Below are positions 37,026 to 47,410 of a DNA stretch of 60,000 bases, in pieces. The stretch lies in assembly GCA_029204225.1 (NCBI GenBank), contig CM055094.1, positions 5,658,063 through 5,718,062 on the forward strand, in the 5' to 3' direction. The DNA comes from Diphasiastrum complanatum (taxonomy: Eukaryota; Streptophyta; Lycopodiopsida; Lycopodiales; Lycopodiaceae). Under the pieces are notes generated by a model. It searched no databases, was not told the DNA's origin, and was given only the letters and a program-made list of their open reading frames with translations. A program made the translations under genes and the position numbers. How positions within the stretch are numbered: the stretch's first letter is position 1; each line of letters opens with the position of its first letter.

Positions 37026-37064
37026 CTCGATCGACCTTCTCCTCACAACACCCTGCTCCTCGAA

Positions 37065-37190
37065 CACCCTCTCACAGCACCCTGGCTCTCAAACAGCCTC
37101 TCACAGCGTGTCACCGGCTCTCGCTTGCTCTCTCACCGTCTATCACTAGCTCTCTCACAGCCTCTGAAAATGCCGATCACAATGGCATTC
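37065..37190. repeat. CTCTCACAGCCT minisatellite upstream of the helical ORF
   Basis: Irregular repeats of CTCTCACAGC/CTGGCTCTC words just upstream (minus strand) of MAERIPP. The inverted equivalent GTGAGAGGCTGTGAGAGCC occurs at 48505-48710 upstream of the homologous ORF. Confidence 0.7.
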
Positions 37191-37603
37191 TGAGTGCTTA
37201 TTTATCCCCACAGCCTGATCGGCCATGTGGATCCCCATCATCCCTCCATGTGCCTATCTACCCTAAACCCATGTGATGGTCCCCCCCTGTGTTGCTCTCC
37301 CATTGGCCCCATGGTCTGCTCACCCACAGTGCCCATGTGCTGTTGCACCAGTCCCCTGCACCATGTACTGTACCCTCTTTTTTTACACCCAGAACCCCTT
37401 TTTTTTCCATTTTTTTGACCTATTTTGGTAGGTAATAGGCAAAAATTAAATATTAAAAAAAAAAAAATTAAAAATGGTACCGCCCTGGTACCGCGGATCC
37501 CAGGGTGGTACCGTACCGGCGGTACCACTGATATAGTACCGGCGGTACCATACCCACGGTACCAAGGGACACTATGCGCGGGACCTATTATATATATATA
37601 TAT

Positions 37604-38276
37604 CATGGTACCCCATGGTACCGCCATTATGGTGCCGCCCAAAAATCCGCTGTACCAGGGCGGCACCATTTTTTAATCTTTTTTTAAAAAAAATTTAATT
37701 ATATTTTTTTTAAAATTTAGTGGGCAATATGGGTATCAGCTTGAAGCCCTTGACGAGAGCAGTGCATTTATGCAGGTTGCTGGTGCTTTCAGCTACAAAA
37801 TGTGTTAGACAACTAAATAATGCACCTCTCAGTTTAGTAGTCACTAGTTAACCGTGAGCTCAGATCTGTAAGGCCTCCATTATGAGGAGAAGCCATTACT
37901 ATGAGACCATGATGGTTATGAGATGGCTAATACAGTTTCTATATAGCAGCAAGTCTTGGGGGGTTCGGGGGGCGTTAGCCCCCCGACAGGGGGTTTGGGG
38001 GGCAGAGCCCCCCAACGGCCTTCCGACTCCGTGAGCGAAAACACACTTTTTGGTGTTTTGCATCCCCTTGGTCCTTTGGCTGTTCACTCTCGTCAGAACC
38101 GACAACCTGCATAAATGGACTGCTCTCGTCAACAGCTTCAAGCTGATACCCATATTGCCCACTTAATTTTATTTATTTTTATTTTTATTTTTTAAAAATA
38201 TTAAAAAAAAGAAATTATATAGATCAGTTTGGATCCGCGGTACCAGGATCTGCGGATCCTGGTACCGCTGGATCTA

Positions 38277-38278
<2 letters not shown>
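37604..38278. mobile_element. GGTACC-family mini-element 2a, interrupted by a MITE
   Basis: The left end CATGGTACCCCATGGTACCG follows (TA)n, and the right end ...GGATCTATG precedes (AT)16. Ends share GGTGCCGCCC and GGTACCAGGGCGGCACCA with element 1. Near the right end 38231-38275 form a near-perfect hairpin (GGTACCAGGATC-TGCG-GATCCTGGTACC core). Non-coding. It was interrupted by a 443-bp MITE (37720-38162). Confidence 0.65.
37720..38162. mobile_element. MITE with TTA target duplication and twin G/C hairpins
   Basis: Terminal inverted repeats of about 60 bp, the first 28 identical, start GTGGGCAATATGGGTATCAG and are flanked by TTA on both sides (37717-37719 and 38163-38165), as in PIF/Harbinger-Tourist elements. 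The interior holds two adjacent perfect hairpins: GGGGGGC-GTTA-GCCCCCC (37967-37984) and GGGGGGC-AGA-GCCCCCC (37997-38013). No ORF with a known domain. Non-autonomous. Confidence 0.8.
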
Positions 38279-38310
<32 letters not shown>

Positions 38311-38312
<2 letters not shown>

Positions 38313-38571
38313 TAGGTCCCATGGTACTGGGTACCGCGGATCCCGGTATTGCGGGACCACACTGGTACCGCGGTACCGTACCGGTCCCGTAGTACCAAAT
38401 TTTTTTTTCTTTTTTACGAATATAACATGGGAAAAAAATTTAAATTTTATTTTTATTTTTATTTTATTATGGTGCCGCCCTGGTACCGCGGATCCCAGGG
38501 CGGTATCGTACCGGCGGTACCACTGTTATGGTACCGGCGGTATCATAACAGCGGTACCACAGGGCACTATG
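38311..38571. mobile_element. GGTACC-family mini-element 2b
   Basis: 261 bp between (AT)n and (AT)n. It begins CTTAGGTCCCATGGTACTGG and ends CCACAGGGCACTATG. It contains repeated GGTACCGCGGATCC-type modules on both sides of an A/T-rich centre, with the sides in inverted arrangement. Non-coding. Confidence 0.65.
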
Positions 38572-38595
38572 ATATATATATATATATATATATAT

Positions 38596-38635
38596 AAGGA
38601 AGCGGGTGGCGGAAGCGGACGCGTCCTTTTTTTTG
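38596..38635. other. GC-rich palindromic terminus-like motif
   Basis: GAAGCGGACGCGTCC followed by a T run. The 10-bp palindrome GGACGCGTCC also occurs at about 47881-47892, there next to a longer T run; both lie beside (TA)n and a GGTACC element. Confidence 0.4.
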
Positions 38636-38935
38636 CAAATTTAAAAAAAAAAAAAATACAGGCACCTGCCTACACTGTCCCCCATCCCAAAAGCAAAATA
38701 AAGGCAATTTATGGCCCCTGTTTTTCTCCCGGAATTAATTATCAGAGGGTGTCTGACACCCACCTGCCCCCTCCTGTTAAAAAATAGGAAAACGGTACCA
38801 AAAAAATTTGCAACAAACCTAACCACTGGGCCATGCCTCTCATAACTCAGATATACTAAACAACCATGGCTAATGAGCAGTGACAAGCTAGAGACTACTG
38901 CGACAAGCTATAGACTACTATGACTCCGTTGATGA

Positions 38936-40145
38936 GATCGGTTTCTTCCCGGATGAACTTCAACAACTTACTAATTAGTTATGGCACTACTTCAACACGC
39001 TACAATACGATGTTGAAATTTTGTGTACCAGCACGGGGGCTCCGAAACGTCTCCCAGTTTTTAGGTCCCGACCGGACAAAGTGTCCTCGAAGCCCTGTTT
39101 AACGTCGGACGGACGTTGCGGGCCGACTTTCGGTCGTTTCCTCGTCCTGTTTGTTCCCACAGGTTCATATCGAGGTTGTCCACAGGCCGAAATAGACGGC
39201 ACCCGAATCGGATCCCGTTTGGAGAAACGGGACCGTCGGACGGAGAGTTGCAAAACTAGTCCATTTCGCTTGACCTAATTGCGCTTCTCTCCAGTGGAAG
39301 GGTAATTTTGACCGAACGATACCCGAATCGAGCCAGACTCGATCCCTTGGGTTTGTATCGGGATCACGAACCTGTGGACTATGTTCCCGGACCATTGATG
39401 CATTCTACACAGTACTCTTGTCTTACATGCTGTGATCGGTTTCCCCCCGGATGAACTTCAACAGCCTACTAATTACTTATGCAAAACTGTTTCATTCACT
39501 GCAGGCCGTCCGTCCGTTCCTCGTCCTGTCTGCTCCTACAGGTTCCTGGCGAGGTCGTCGGTTGGCCGAAATAGACGACACCCAAAACGAAGCCAGTTTG
39601 GAGAAACTGGGCCGTCGGACAGAGACCGGCAAAACTGGTCCATTTCACGTGACCTAATTGCGTTTCTGTCCCGTCGAACGGCCATTTTGACCGAACGACA
39701 CCCGAATCGAGCCAGGCTCGGTCCCTTGAGATCGTATCGGGATCACGAATCATTGGACTGTATTCCCGGACCATTCTGTCAATTCCGAATGTTTTCACGT
39801 CCCATCTAGACAAAGTGTCCCCGAAGCCCTGTTTTGATCCTAAACTTCGGAAGGACTTACTAGGCCTGCCGTCCGTCCGGTCCTCGTCCCGTCTGCTCCC
39901 ACAGGTTCCTATCGAGGTTGTCCGTTGGCCAAAACGGACGACACCTGAAACGGATCCCGTTTGGAGAAATGGGACCGTCGGACGGATAGCTGCAAAACTA
40001 GTCCATTTCGACTGACCTAATTGCGTTTCTAGCCCGTCAAACGACCATTTTGACCGGACGATGCCCGAATCGAGCCAGGCTCGGTCCCTTGGGTACGTAC
40101 CCGCTCCACGAACCAGTGGATTGTATTCCTGGACCATTAATACGT
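38936..40145. repeat. CpG-rich satellite, about 370-bp units in 735-bp dimers
   Basis: Three related units. Landmark ACAGGTTC is at 39160, 39539 and 39902 (spacing 379 and 363). Landmarks GACAAAGTGTCC-CGAAGCCCTGTTT (39074, 39810) and CCATT-AT-C-TTCTAC-CAG (about 39393, 40133) recur only every second unit, about 738 bp apart, so the array is a dimeric higher-order repeat. CpG is far more frequent than in the flanks. On the minus strand every unit keeps an open frame with RDRAWLDSGIVRSK, KWTSFA and FLQTGS; the longest runs 39496-40137 (213 codons, two repeats). Confidence 0.8.
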
Positions 40146-40307
40146 TCTACGCAGGTTGGTTATGGCTGTGGGGTTGTGGGTTTAGGATGATTTGTTAGGG
40201 TTTAGGGTGTTATATTAACTGTGCCATTTGTTGGGGTGTCGGGTTTAGCACGTTATGTTAAATGGTTGAACATGATGCATATGTTATGAATGAGATGCAG
40301 ATGTGCT

Positions 40308-40350
<43 letters not shown>

Positions 40351-40510
40351 TTGCACGGAGCAAACCATTTCTGACTAACCATTCAAATTTCATAGAGCTA
40401 ACCATTTGTAAGCAACCACGATAAATTAGCCATGACACCAATAGACTGTAAAAAAATATATACATCTCATCTGATGCCACTGTACATGATGCTAAAATGT
40501 GTATCAGTAT
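40146..40510. other. spacer with (CT)n at 40310-40347
   Basis: GGGTTTAGG-like words at 40170-40250, then a perfect CT repeat of 38 bp. No gene seen. Confidence 0.6.
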
Positions 40511-41125
40511 CTACAAGTCCGTGCTAAAAAAATCATCCCTTTGTGTGCCAGATGCATCTACAAGGGTGTCAAATAGAAAGTCTGGCTGGGAGTCTGGAGG
40601 CATCTGGGACTCCTCTAAGTCTGGGCCAACGCCTGCCAAGAGACGACTAGAAAAATCATCAGTGCGTCCCCTCTTGGCTGGCCTGCCTCTGGGTCTGCCG
40701 GAAGGAACCCTCTGTGGTACACTCCTGCCTGGGGGTCTCCCTCTGCCACGGGGGGGTCTCTGGGAAGAACTGCTTACCTGTGATGCTTTGAGTCGTCTCT
40801 GTGGTATCTGTCTCTGGGCAGCAGCCTCTGTCTCCCTCGCAAACTCTAACCAGCCATCATCGGAAAGGGGGCGTGATGCGGGAGTACTGGGTGGGGCACG
40901 TGGACCATCCCCTGCAAGGTCGACCGTCTCGTCTGAATCATATGTGGGCTCATCATCAGAGGAGGGCAATGGAACGTCAGCAGGGAGGGGGGTGGTCTCA
41001 TCGGCATCGACATCATCCTCGGGATCACCCCACAAAGCATGCCGAGCGGCATTGTCTGGATCAACCTCTGGCTTTGGCTCATGATATGCCGCTGCAACCA
41101 TGCACTCATCGGGATTGACCTGCAC
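40511..41125 (-). CDS. acidic/AT-hook ORF, probable tail of a DNA-transposon protein
   Basis: 204 codons. Order: VNPDECMVAAAYHEPKPEVD, an acidic Asp/Glu/Pro/Ser region (about residues 35-75), DDGWLEFARETEAAAQRQ, then AT-hooks RGRGRPPGR and RGRPAKRGR (residues 140-165), and an acidic C-terminus ending DDFFSTDL. A possible 3' splice acceptor (AAATGCAG) sits just upstream at about 41130, so this may be a last exon. The make-up resembles the C-terminal extensions seen after hAT-type dimerisation domains, but no transposase core adjoins it. I cannot name the family with confidence. Confidence 0.5.
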   Translation of the reverse strand: MQVNPDECMVAAAYHEPKPEVDPDNAARHALWGDPEDDVDADETTPLPADVPLPSSDDEPTYDSDETVDLAGDGPRAPPSTPASRPLSDDGWLEFARETEAAAQRQIPQRRLKASQVSSSSQRPPRGRGRPPGRSVPQRVPSGRPRGRPAKRGRTDDFSSRLLAGVGPDLEESQMPPDSQPDFLFDTLVDASGTQRDDFFSTDL

Positions 41126-41149
41126 TGCATTTGTTCTAATAGTCGGCTG

Positions 41150-41452
41150 GCAAATCTAGGACAAACTGCCATAATGCCAACTTCGCATCGAATGATGGAA
41201 CCCTATTCCATAGGTCCATGAATTCCTGGATATAAGAGTCTAAACTCTTTGTACCCATCTTGCAGTTAGGTAGTAGTCCACATCATTAGCAACTATGAAA
41301 GCTTTTTTGAAAACTTCCGCATATGCATCCCAAGTCTTCTCATCAGGAACACTGTGTTGAATGTTTTCAGCTTTACTCTCTGCCTGTTTCCACTGAGAGA
41401 AGATTCTGGTTTTTTGACCAGTGAGTGCTTCTGCTCTTGTGATGGATAGCAA
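41150..41452 (-). pseudogene. Gypsy gag-like fragment
   Basis: On the minus strand KTWDAYAEVFKKAFIVANDV, DYYLTARWVQ and, after a frameshift, SYIQEFMDLWNRVP / KLALWQFVLDLPADY have the order of a retrotransposon gag domain (helical; LxxxF...A...YIxEFxxLxxR). It is decayed. The ORF at 41867-41559 on the same strand could be its upstream part but has no motif that I can name. Confidence 0.55.
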
Positions 41453-41991
41453 CTCTATTGGATTTCTGAAAAACGACTATAGATCCCAATAAGTGTTTGG
41501 AACCTGATGGTTGATTCAGTCATGAAGCCATAGTTGTTTAGATATGCCTGGAAACAAATTAGTTTCCCAGTGAATGCTGAGAGATGATTCTGCAAAAATG
41601 CTTCTTGGAAGACTTCTTGGCTATTGGGACAGCATAGGCTGTTTGCAGTTCTTTGGACATGGAAGTCATTGATTTGGTGCTACAGTGGGAGTTTGTTTGA
41701 AGCGAGCTATAGGGCCATTGGTAGGCTTTTGAGTCTCCATTTAAGCTGATGATTTGCGCCATTTGATCTGAATTCATATGGGGGTAGGCCGTGAAGTCTG
41801 TATCCGGTCGATGCAAGCTTGTTGGCGTGCTTTTGAAAACCCCGAATGATCTAAGATCAGCTGACAAGTTGTAAGCTTCTTATGGCTAGTCGCGCTGTGG
41901 GAAGTGTTGATTGCCTATTGAATAGGCGTTGTTGAGGACTGATGAGCGTTACTCCACCTGATTTTCTGGAGGTAACCTCTCATGTTGTGAA

Positions 41992-41992
<1 letters not shown>

Positions 41993-42040
<48 letters not shown>
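41993..42040. repeat. (CT)n microsatellite at a gag breakpoint
   Basis: 48 bp CT repeat that abruptly ends the Copia gag of family C1 copy 2 before its zinc knuckle. Confidence 0.95.
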
Positions 42041-42045
<5 letters not shown>

Positions 42046-42046
42046 G

Positions 42047-42756
42047 CAGCTTCCTCCTTTTTGCCACTTCAAGAAGCATCCACTTGATCTTGCCCTTTAG
42101 ACCACTTACTATTGCTTTTGCCCTTGATTGCCCTTTGTGAACGTAGCCTCCTCTTGAAGTGTCGATGTAGATCCACCTCTTGCTTAAAGCCTATATTCTT
42201 CATTTATCAAGATCTCTTGAATATCCATCAACCTTGGCAAAGTCTTTTGAATAGCAATACTTTGCGCAATGTTAGCATGAGCATCCAACAATCCATTAAG
42301 AATAACTTGAACAAGCTCTCCTTCCTTAATGCTCTCATCAATGCAAGCCAACTCATCATTCAATGCTTTCACCCTCAAAATAAAAGTGTTGGGACTTTAT
42401 TCACTCTTTTGCAAACAAGAGAAGATATGACTTATTAGAGTCAACACTCTAGAAGTAGACTTGGACTCATAAAGCTTCTTCAAAGCTTACCAAGCCTCAC
42501 TTGATGAAGTACATATGCCAACCTCCTTGAGAAGTTCATTGGTAACATTCATCTTGATCATGTGTAGAGCCCTTTTGGCACTCTTGCCATACCTCATTTG
42601 ATCTTGTTGTATTGCTGGTCTCTCCTCCAAACCTAGAACAATATCCAAAACATCATTCATCTCAAGAAGTGATTCCATCCTCACTTTCCACAATGATTAG
42701 TTACTTGAGGTAATCCTATCATTGGCTTCCAACATGACTCCACATGATGTTGCCAT
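42047..42756 (-). pseudogene. Copia gag, family C1 copy 2
   Basis: Starts MATSCGVMLEANDRITSSN at 42756 and continues SLWKVRMESLLEMNDVLD, then NDELACIDESIKEGELVQV and the Lys/Ser linker before the zinc knuckle. Three in-frame stops interrupt it (in the SSN-Y-SLW motif, after EAW, and after QKSE). It is clearly the same family as the plus-strand gag at 15089-15606 (shared KSTSRVLTL and SPNTF-LRVK-LND). It is cut off at the (CT)n tract, so the knuckle and all of pol are missing. Confidence 0.85.
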
Positions 42757-43338
42757 GTAGCAATGACCTGATCTTCTCTTTCAACCTATTTCAATGCACA
42801 AAGCACTCCTTCGAACAACAACAAATGTTTTTAAAGAGAAATCACAAAGATTTGAAACTACTCAATTCTCCTCTAGCACTTATACCAAGCAAATCAACAC
42901 ATAGAATCATGAAATCTTGATCAACCTATGATCTATTCTCAATCTAATGACTCTTGCCACTTCCTAAGATTGAAACACACTCAAATGAAGTCCAGCAACA
43001 TCACTATCTAGAGATCCAATCAAAATTAGGATTTTGACACATCACAAAAAATTGAATATTTCAATATCTACATGCAAATGCTAAAAATTTGATATGCAAT
43101 CTATTATCCACCACTTAGGCTAATCCAATGATCCAAAAATCGGCCAAATCCAACATGTGAAACAATCGGAATTGATCAAGTTTATAAACCTATATAGGGT
43201 TTTGGTCTACAAAAGATCCAATCTACAAATGCAAGAAACTCGATTTTGATGTAGAATCCAATCTAGCTTGCTCTAGTCTTGATATCCTCACCAAATCATT
43301 GATGGATATGATTGCCTTCTTCATAACTTGAAACACAA
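42757..43338 (-). other. untranslated leader of Copia C1 copy 2
   Basis: A/T-rich non-coding sequence between the PBS and the gag start, with many GATC/AAATC words as in the leader at 7.3-7.7 kb. Confidence 0.5.
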
Positions 43339-43350
43339 GCTCTGATATTA
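43339..43350 (-). other. primer-binding site of Copia C1 copy 2
   Basis: Minus strand TAATATCAGAGC directly after the LTR end; a worn form of TGGTATCAGAGC (initiator tRNA-Met). Confidence 0.7.
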
Positions 43351-43936
43351 TGTGAAAGATTTGGGATCAATTCAGATCCAAATCTATTAAAGATCTTTGG
43401 TTACAAAAACAAGCTACTCCACCAATCTTGCCAATGTAGAAAAATCAACGTCTACACACAAAATGGAATGCAAACTCTAATAGAACTTGATCAAACATGA
43501 ATCAAAACATAAATAGAAGTTGTTGTCGGTACAACAATAGTACCACCCTACTGTATTTCACACGTGTGAACCTGAAAATAGCAAATTTAGAGCACAAGTA
43601 TAGTGCACCAATGGATAGTAGAACCCAAGAGAACCATGTATAAGCATGAAATGAGATAGAAAGAGAGAAGATCTGTTTCTCCATGAGTTACATCCTTTTA
43701 TAGCAGGTCCAAACTCTATTTGGCCAACCCTACTATTTTTGGGTCTAGATTCAATGTACTCAACATTCAAATTAGAATCTACTCAAACTCAACTTCTACA
43801 TTTCCCACACTTTCAAAAAGTGTTTATTCAAATGAAATTTATACTAATTAACTTTGAAAAGTCAAACTCTAAGTCTAATATAAAGTTGGCCTCAATTTGC
43901 CAAATAAACAAATGTAGTTCGCCTACATTGTACATA
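43351..43936 (-). mobile_element. 5' LTR of Copia C1 copy 2
   Basis: Minus orientation, TGTAGGCG...CTTTCACA, ending exactly at the PBS. TATA box CTATAAAAGG on the minus strand at 43704-43695. The block TTTATTTGGCAAATTGAGGCC matches the copy-1 LTR at 15.93 kb, and the ends ...TTTCACA match. The outer boundary is less certain than the inner one. Confidence 0.75.
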
Positions 43937-44239
43937 CAATTATAGTTATGAGACAGTTGTAATAACTGTAGAAGAAATAGTTGTAGATATTTTGAGTATA
44001 TAAAGATAAGAATCTTCATCGAAAAACTTTTTCAAGGGATTTTGATGTACAGTTACTACTGAAAATTGTAATCAATCAGATATTTCCATTGCCAGTGTTA
44101 TCACACACAATGATAAGCTCAAGTAATTACTTCAAGCATTGTACTCATTGTTGATATTAATCAGAGTGCAATTATCTGTCTCACTACTATTATAGTTCAT
44201 TTGCATTTGTTGAATCAATTCAATTTGAACATTTTGTTG
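43937..44239. other. A/T-rich spacer, possible second LTR remnant
   Basis: Contains GTATATAAAG near 44000 on the plus strand. No boundaries could be fixed. Confidence 0.3.
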
Positions 44240-44470
44240 CTAACTGTGGCGCTTCCGATCCACGCACCAAGCTTGCTCCCAACTTCCACTCATTCCCACT
44301 GATTTTTGACAATGTAGGGCCATCCTAGCCCTCTTTTTGTACTTTTGGAGCTTTTGGAGCACTTGAGGCTCCTCCTCGAGTCCTAGCACAATCTCCCTCA
44401 CATCTTGGAGCACCAAAATGGACTCCATCCTAACCTTCCAAATGGCATAATTGGAGGTGTTTTATCTCTC
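44240..44470 (-). pseudogene. Copia gag N-terminal fragment
   Basis: Minus strand SNYAIWKVRMESILVLQDVR followed by EIVLGLEEEPQ and KKRARMALH, the start of a UBN2-type Copia gag. Similar to but distinct from copy 2 at 42.7 kb. Broken after about 70 codons. Confidence 0.7.
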
Positions 44471-44902
44471 ACTTGATTCGAATAGGAAGGAACCTACGAA
44501 AGCCATGATTCATAAAAGTTTATGAATTATTTTATGGGACCCTTCAACTTTTTTATGACCTCCAGCAATAATGCCTATTTCTCACAAATTAACGCGCTTA
44601 AAAAATAGAAAGGCACACTTCAAACTTCAAAAGAATATTTTACTTTTAGAAAAAGAAATAACTTAGGAGCCCACTCTAAAGATGATAATTAGAAAAAGAA
44701 AAGTCTTAGGTGTCACGGAAGCGAGACTGTTTTGTTTTGTTTTGTTCTCCTTTCGCGGAAGCTGTATACAGGATCCCTGACATGCGACTACACATCGCAT
44801 GACACATTTTATTCTTGCAATCAAGACAAATGACAGCAAAGACAGGGAGATGCACGAAAATAGAGCGACTGTATTATCAGTTTAGTTTTTAGAGCGAGAT
44901 CG
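44471..44902. other. downstream flank of hAT-1; nothing recognised
   Basis: A/T-rich, then GCATGACACATTTT and nearby sequence that could hold the 3' end of the hAT-1 transcript. A terminal inverted repeat was not identified. Confidence 0.4.
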
Positions 44903-47410
44903 TCAGTGTCTCACTCGTTGGCGGAATGACACTCTGCTCTTTCGCTGTGTTCTACTCATTGGCAGACTTTCGGTGTTCCAGTACACCAGGTCATTGCACC
45001 GCTCCGTCGTCAGACGGTTCCGCCTGTTCGTGTGAACAAGGCTGAACGCTGACCAGTTCCGCTCGCACACGCAAGCAGAATAGTCCTGCATTAATTGGCA
45101 ACAACTCGAGTGAGTACCGACCTCGTAGAGAAAATGCGAAAATTGGTTGGATGAATGAGATCAGACAACATACCTGTGAAAGGACTCGGAGCGCGAGCGT
45201 CCTCAGGTCTTGCTGTCCGACGCCGTAGCTCTCCCACCATGATACAGGCAAGAGCCTGTTCTCTCGAACACGTGCAAGGTCCTCGCCGAACAGCCCCAGA
45301 GAGTGCCTGCAGTTGAGCAACGATATGCTTGAGTACACTTGAGCCCGCGCAGGGAAATTGAATGAACGACAGCTTACGATAGATCAAGAGTTTACCTGTA
45401 ACCGAGCCTCTGCACCTCGAGCCTGCTACGGAACCCAGTGTCGTTGCTGAGGAGGCGGATGTATGCGAACCAGTCCGCACGCAGCTCTGCATCGTCGTAC
45501 TGCCTCTCGCTCTGAAACAACGGAGGCAGTATGGGGCCACACTGTGAATGGGCCGGTGAAACTTATCCCATCGCCGCTGCCACAAGCGCCTGATAGGCTC
45601 CAACCTGTGGACCAAACCACGTGGAGGCAACAGTTACATACCATCGTGTTGCGGCAGCAAGATGAAACAGAGTGCTAAATGGAAGTAAGGATGGTGAGAC
45701 GGAAAAACGTTATACCTGGCAGGGTCCAGCTCAGAACGCTGGAGAGACTTGCCTATGCGGTCCATGAACTCGTAAATGAGGCCCATTGTGCACCCCTCGC
45801 GATCAACGAGCCTCAGAACAGAGTAGATAGGGCGCATGACGTCCATCAGCTGCTGCATATCCACCCAGAAAGGCTCCATGAAGAGGATCTCGTGGAAGGC
45901 CAAGCCCTCTGGGGTCGTGGACAAGTCCATGGCGGTGAACTCTGCCGAAGTGGCCATGTGCCGCAATTCACCCTTGAGCTTGTGTAGCCGCTCAAGCATG
46001 ATGAACTGGTAGGCGAAGCGGGTGCGAGCGGGCTTCTTCAAGTCGAGCCTGCATTGACAAACGGAATCAGAGGCACACATGAAACGAGCAAAAAAAAGGA
46101 GCATCTTGAACGAGCCAAAAAATAAGTGGCAGCTTACCTGCTGAATGTGCAGAAAAGGGCCGTCATGCGGCGCTTGCGTGTGACGAAGTCCACAACCGCA
46201 AGTGCCCTCGTGAGAATGTCACTGACCCAAGGCAAGCGTCCGATGGAATGCAGGAGGAGGTCCAGTGAGTGTGCGGCACATGGAGTCCAGACAATGGAGG
46301 GGTAGTCTGCCATAAGAAGCTCCCCCATACCGCGGCAGTTGGACGCATTGTCCGTCACAACCTTTTGCGATACGTTCACACGATCAGTTCACAGCTCGGA
46401 AATGCAATCAATCGAAAACTACGCAGAACTATTGTATGAACCTCAAGCACCAAATGAGCAAGCAACTAATGAAAGAATATTATACTTGGACAACGCGCTG
46501 TGGCCCGACCTCCTCTATCGCCGCGCGAATGATGCCGTAAATGTACTCGGCCGAATGCACTCTCCCTGCCTCGGAGGCATCGATGCTGCGCAAGAACATG
46601 GAACCGTAACAACTGGAAACAATCACGTTGATGAGTGAACGTCTGCGACGATTAGTCCACCCATCAGCCATGATGGAACAGCCGTATCTATCCCAAGCCT
46701 CGTGCAGTGCGGCCAGTCTCTCTCTGACTGATGCAACCCGGTCCTGGAGCAAAGGGCCTCATAGTGCGTCGGCTGTGGGTGGTGTGTAGCCGGACCCGCA
46801 GACTGCAACTTTCAAGATAGCCTCTCGAAAGATGCGGGATGATGCCATGATAAAGGAGAGGTTCAGGTCATAGAACATCTGTGCTATGGTCTTGGTGGCC
46901 TCTCTGTGCTGCCCCTCTCTGAAAGATCCCGGCATGGACATCTGTCTGGTGCCTCAGGATGCGGATGGTTGGGAGGATGCGGATGGATGCGGATCTGGAG
47001 GTGGTGGCATAGGTGCAGGTGCGGAAGCGGAGGATGTGGACGGGCCGTGCAGATCTGACGGTGATGGCAGAGGTGTAGGTGCAGCAGTGGAGGCTGTGGA
47101 TCCATGGGGAGTACTGGCGGGGGCGGGGGCGGATTCAGCGGCAGTGGCGGGTGCAGATACGACGGTGGGGGCGGTGGGTGTACCAGTGGCAGGGGCGGTG
47201 GTAGTGGGTGCACCAGTAGAAATAGAGTCCGCGGCATCTGTGGACGGCTCGCCGGGCTCAGCAACTGTCTGAGAATATGTCTCGATAATGCGAGCCCTCT
47301 CTGCAGGGATGACCGGAGAGGCGTTTCTGTAACTGCTTTCGACAAAAAGGGCAACGCCACTTTTTGTCGGGCATCACCTCCACCTCATCCCAAATGGGAC
47401 GAGCAGCCAT
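44903..47410 (-). CDS. hAT-superfamily transposase, multi-exon, nearly intact (hAT-1)
   Basis: Reads from 47410: MAARPIWDEVEV with a zinc-finger start (WRCPFCRK; BED-like), a long Pro/Ala/Thr/Ser linker, then DUF659 (YGCSIMADGWTNRRRRSLIN, SSCYGSMFLRSIDAS), the RNase-H-fold core (VVTDNASNC, WTPCAAHSLDLLL) and the C-terminal hAT dimerisation part (LLPVSWWESYG, CERNWSAFSLVHTNRRNRL). Five GT-AG introns in minus orientation: 46362-46485, 46049-46137, 45605-45715, 45307-45395 and 45086-45173. Each keeps the frame and aligns with hAT-2. Defects: an in-frame TGA at 46761-46759 where hAT-2 has Arg (a CpG-type CGA-to-TGA change), a likely 1-nt shift near 45515 and frame changes in the N-terminal linker. 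Stop at 44903. Probably inactive but young. Confidence 0.88.

Larger units (their letters stand above)
35167..37576. mobile_element. GGTACC-family DNA transposon, element 1 (foldback type)
   Basis: The left end starts CATAGTGGCACGTGGTACC and the right end finishes ...GGGACACTATG; both ends are dense in GGTACC, GGATCC and GGTGCCGCC. Inside each end are inverted copies of an 85-bp subterminal repeat (three and a half on the left at 35411-35660, about one on the right at 37285-37370). Then follow inverted copies of a GGAATGTTTAGAATAGAT/GTATGTGGC segment (35690 and 36680). The left end abuts (AT)19 and the right end is close to (TA)n. Interior: two minus-strand ORFs, described separately. No transposase is present, so it is non-autonomous. 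Structure and shared 3' sequence link it to the hAT-bearing element at 48-52 kb. Confidence 0.7.
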
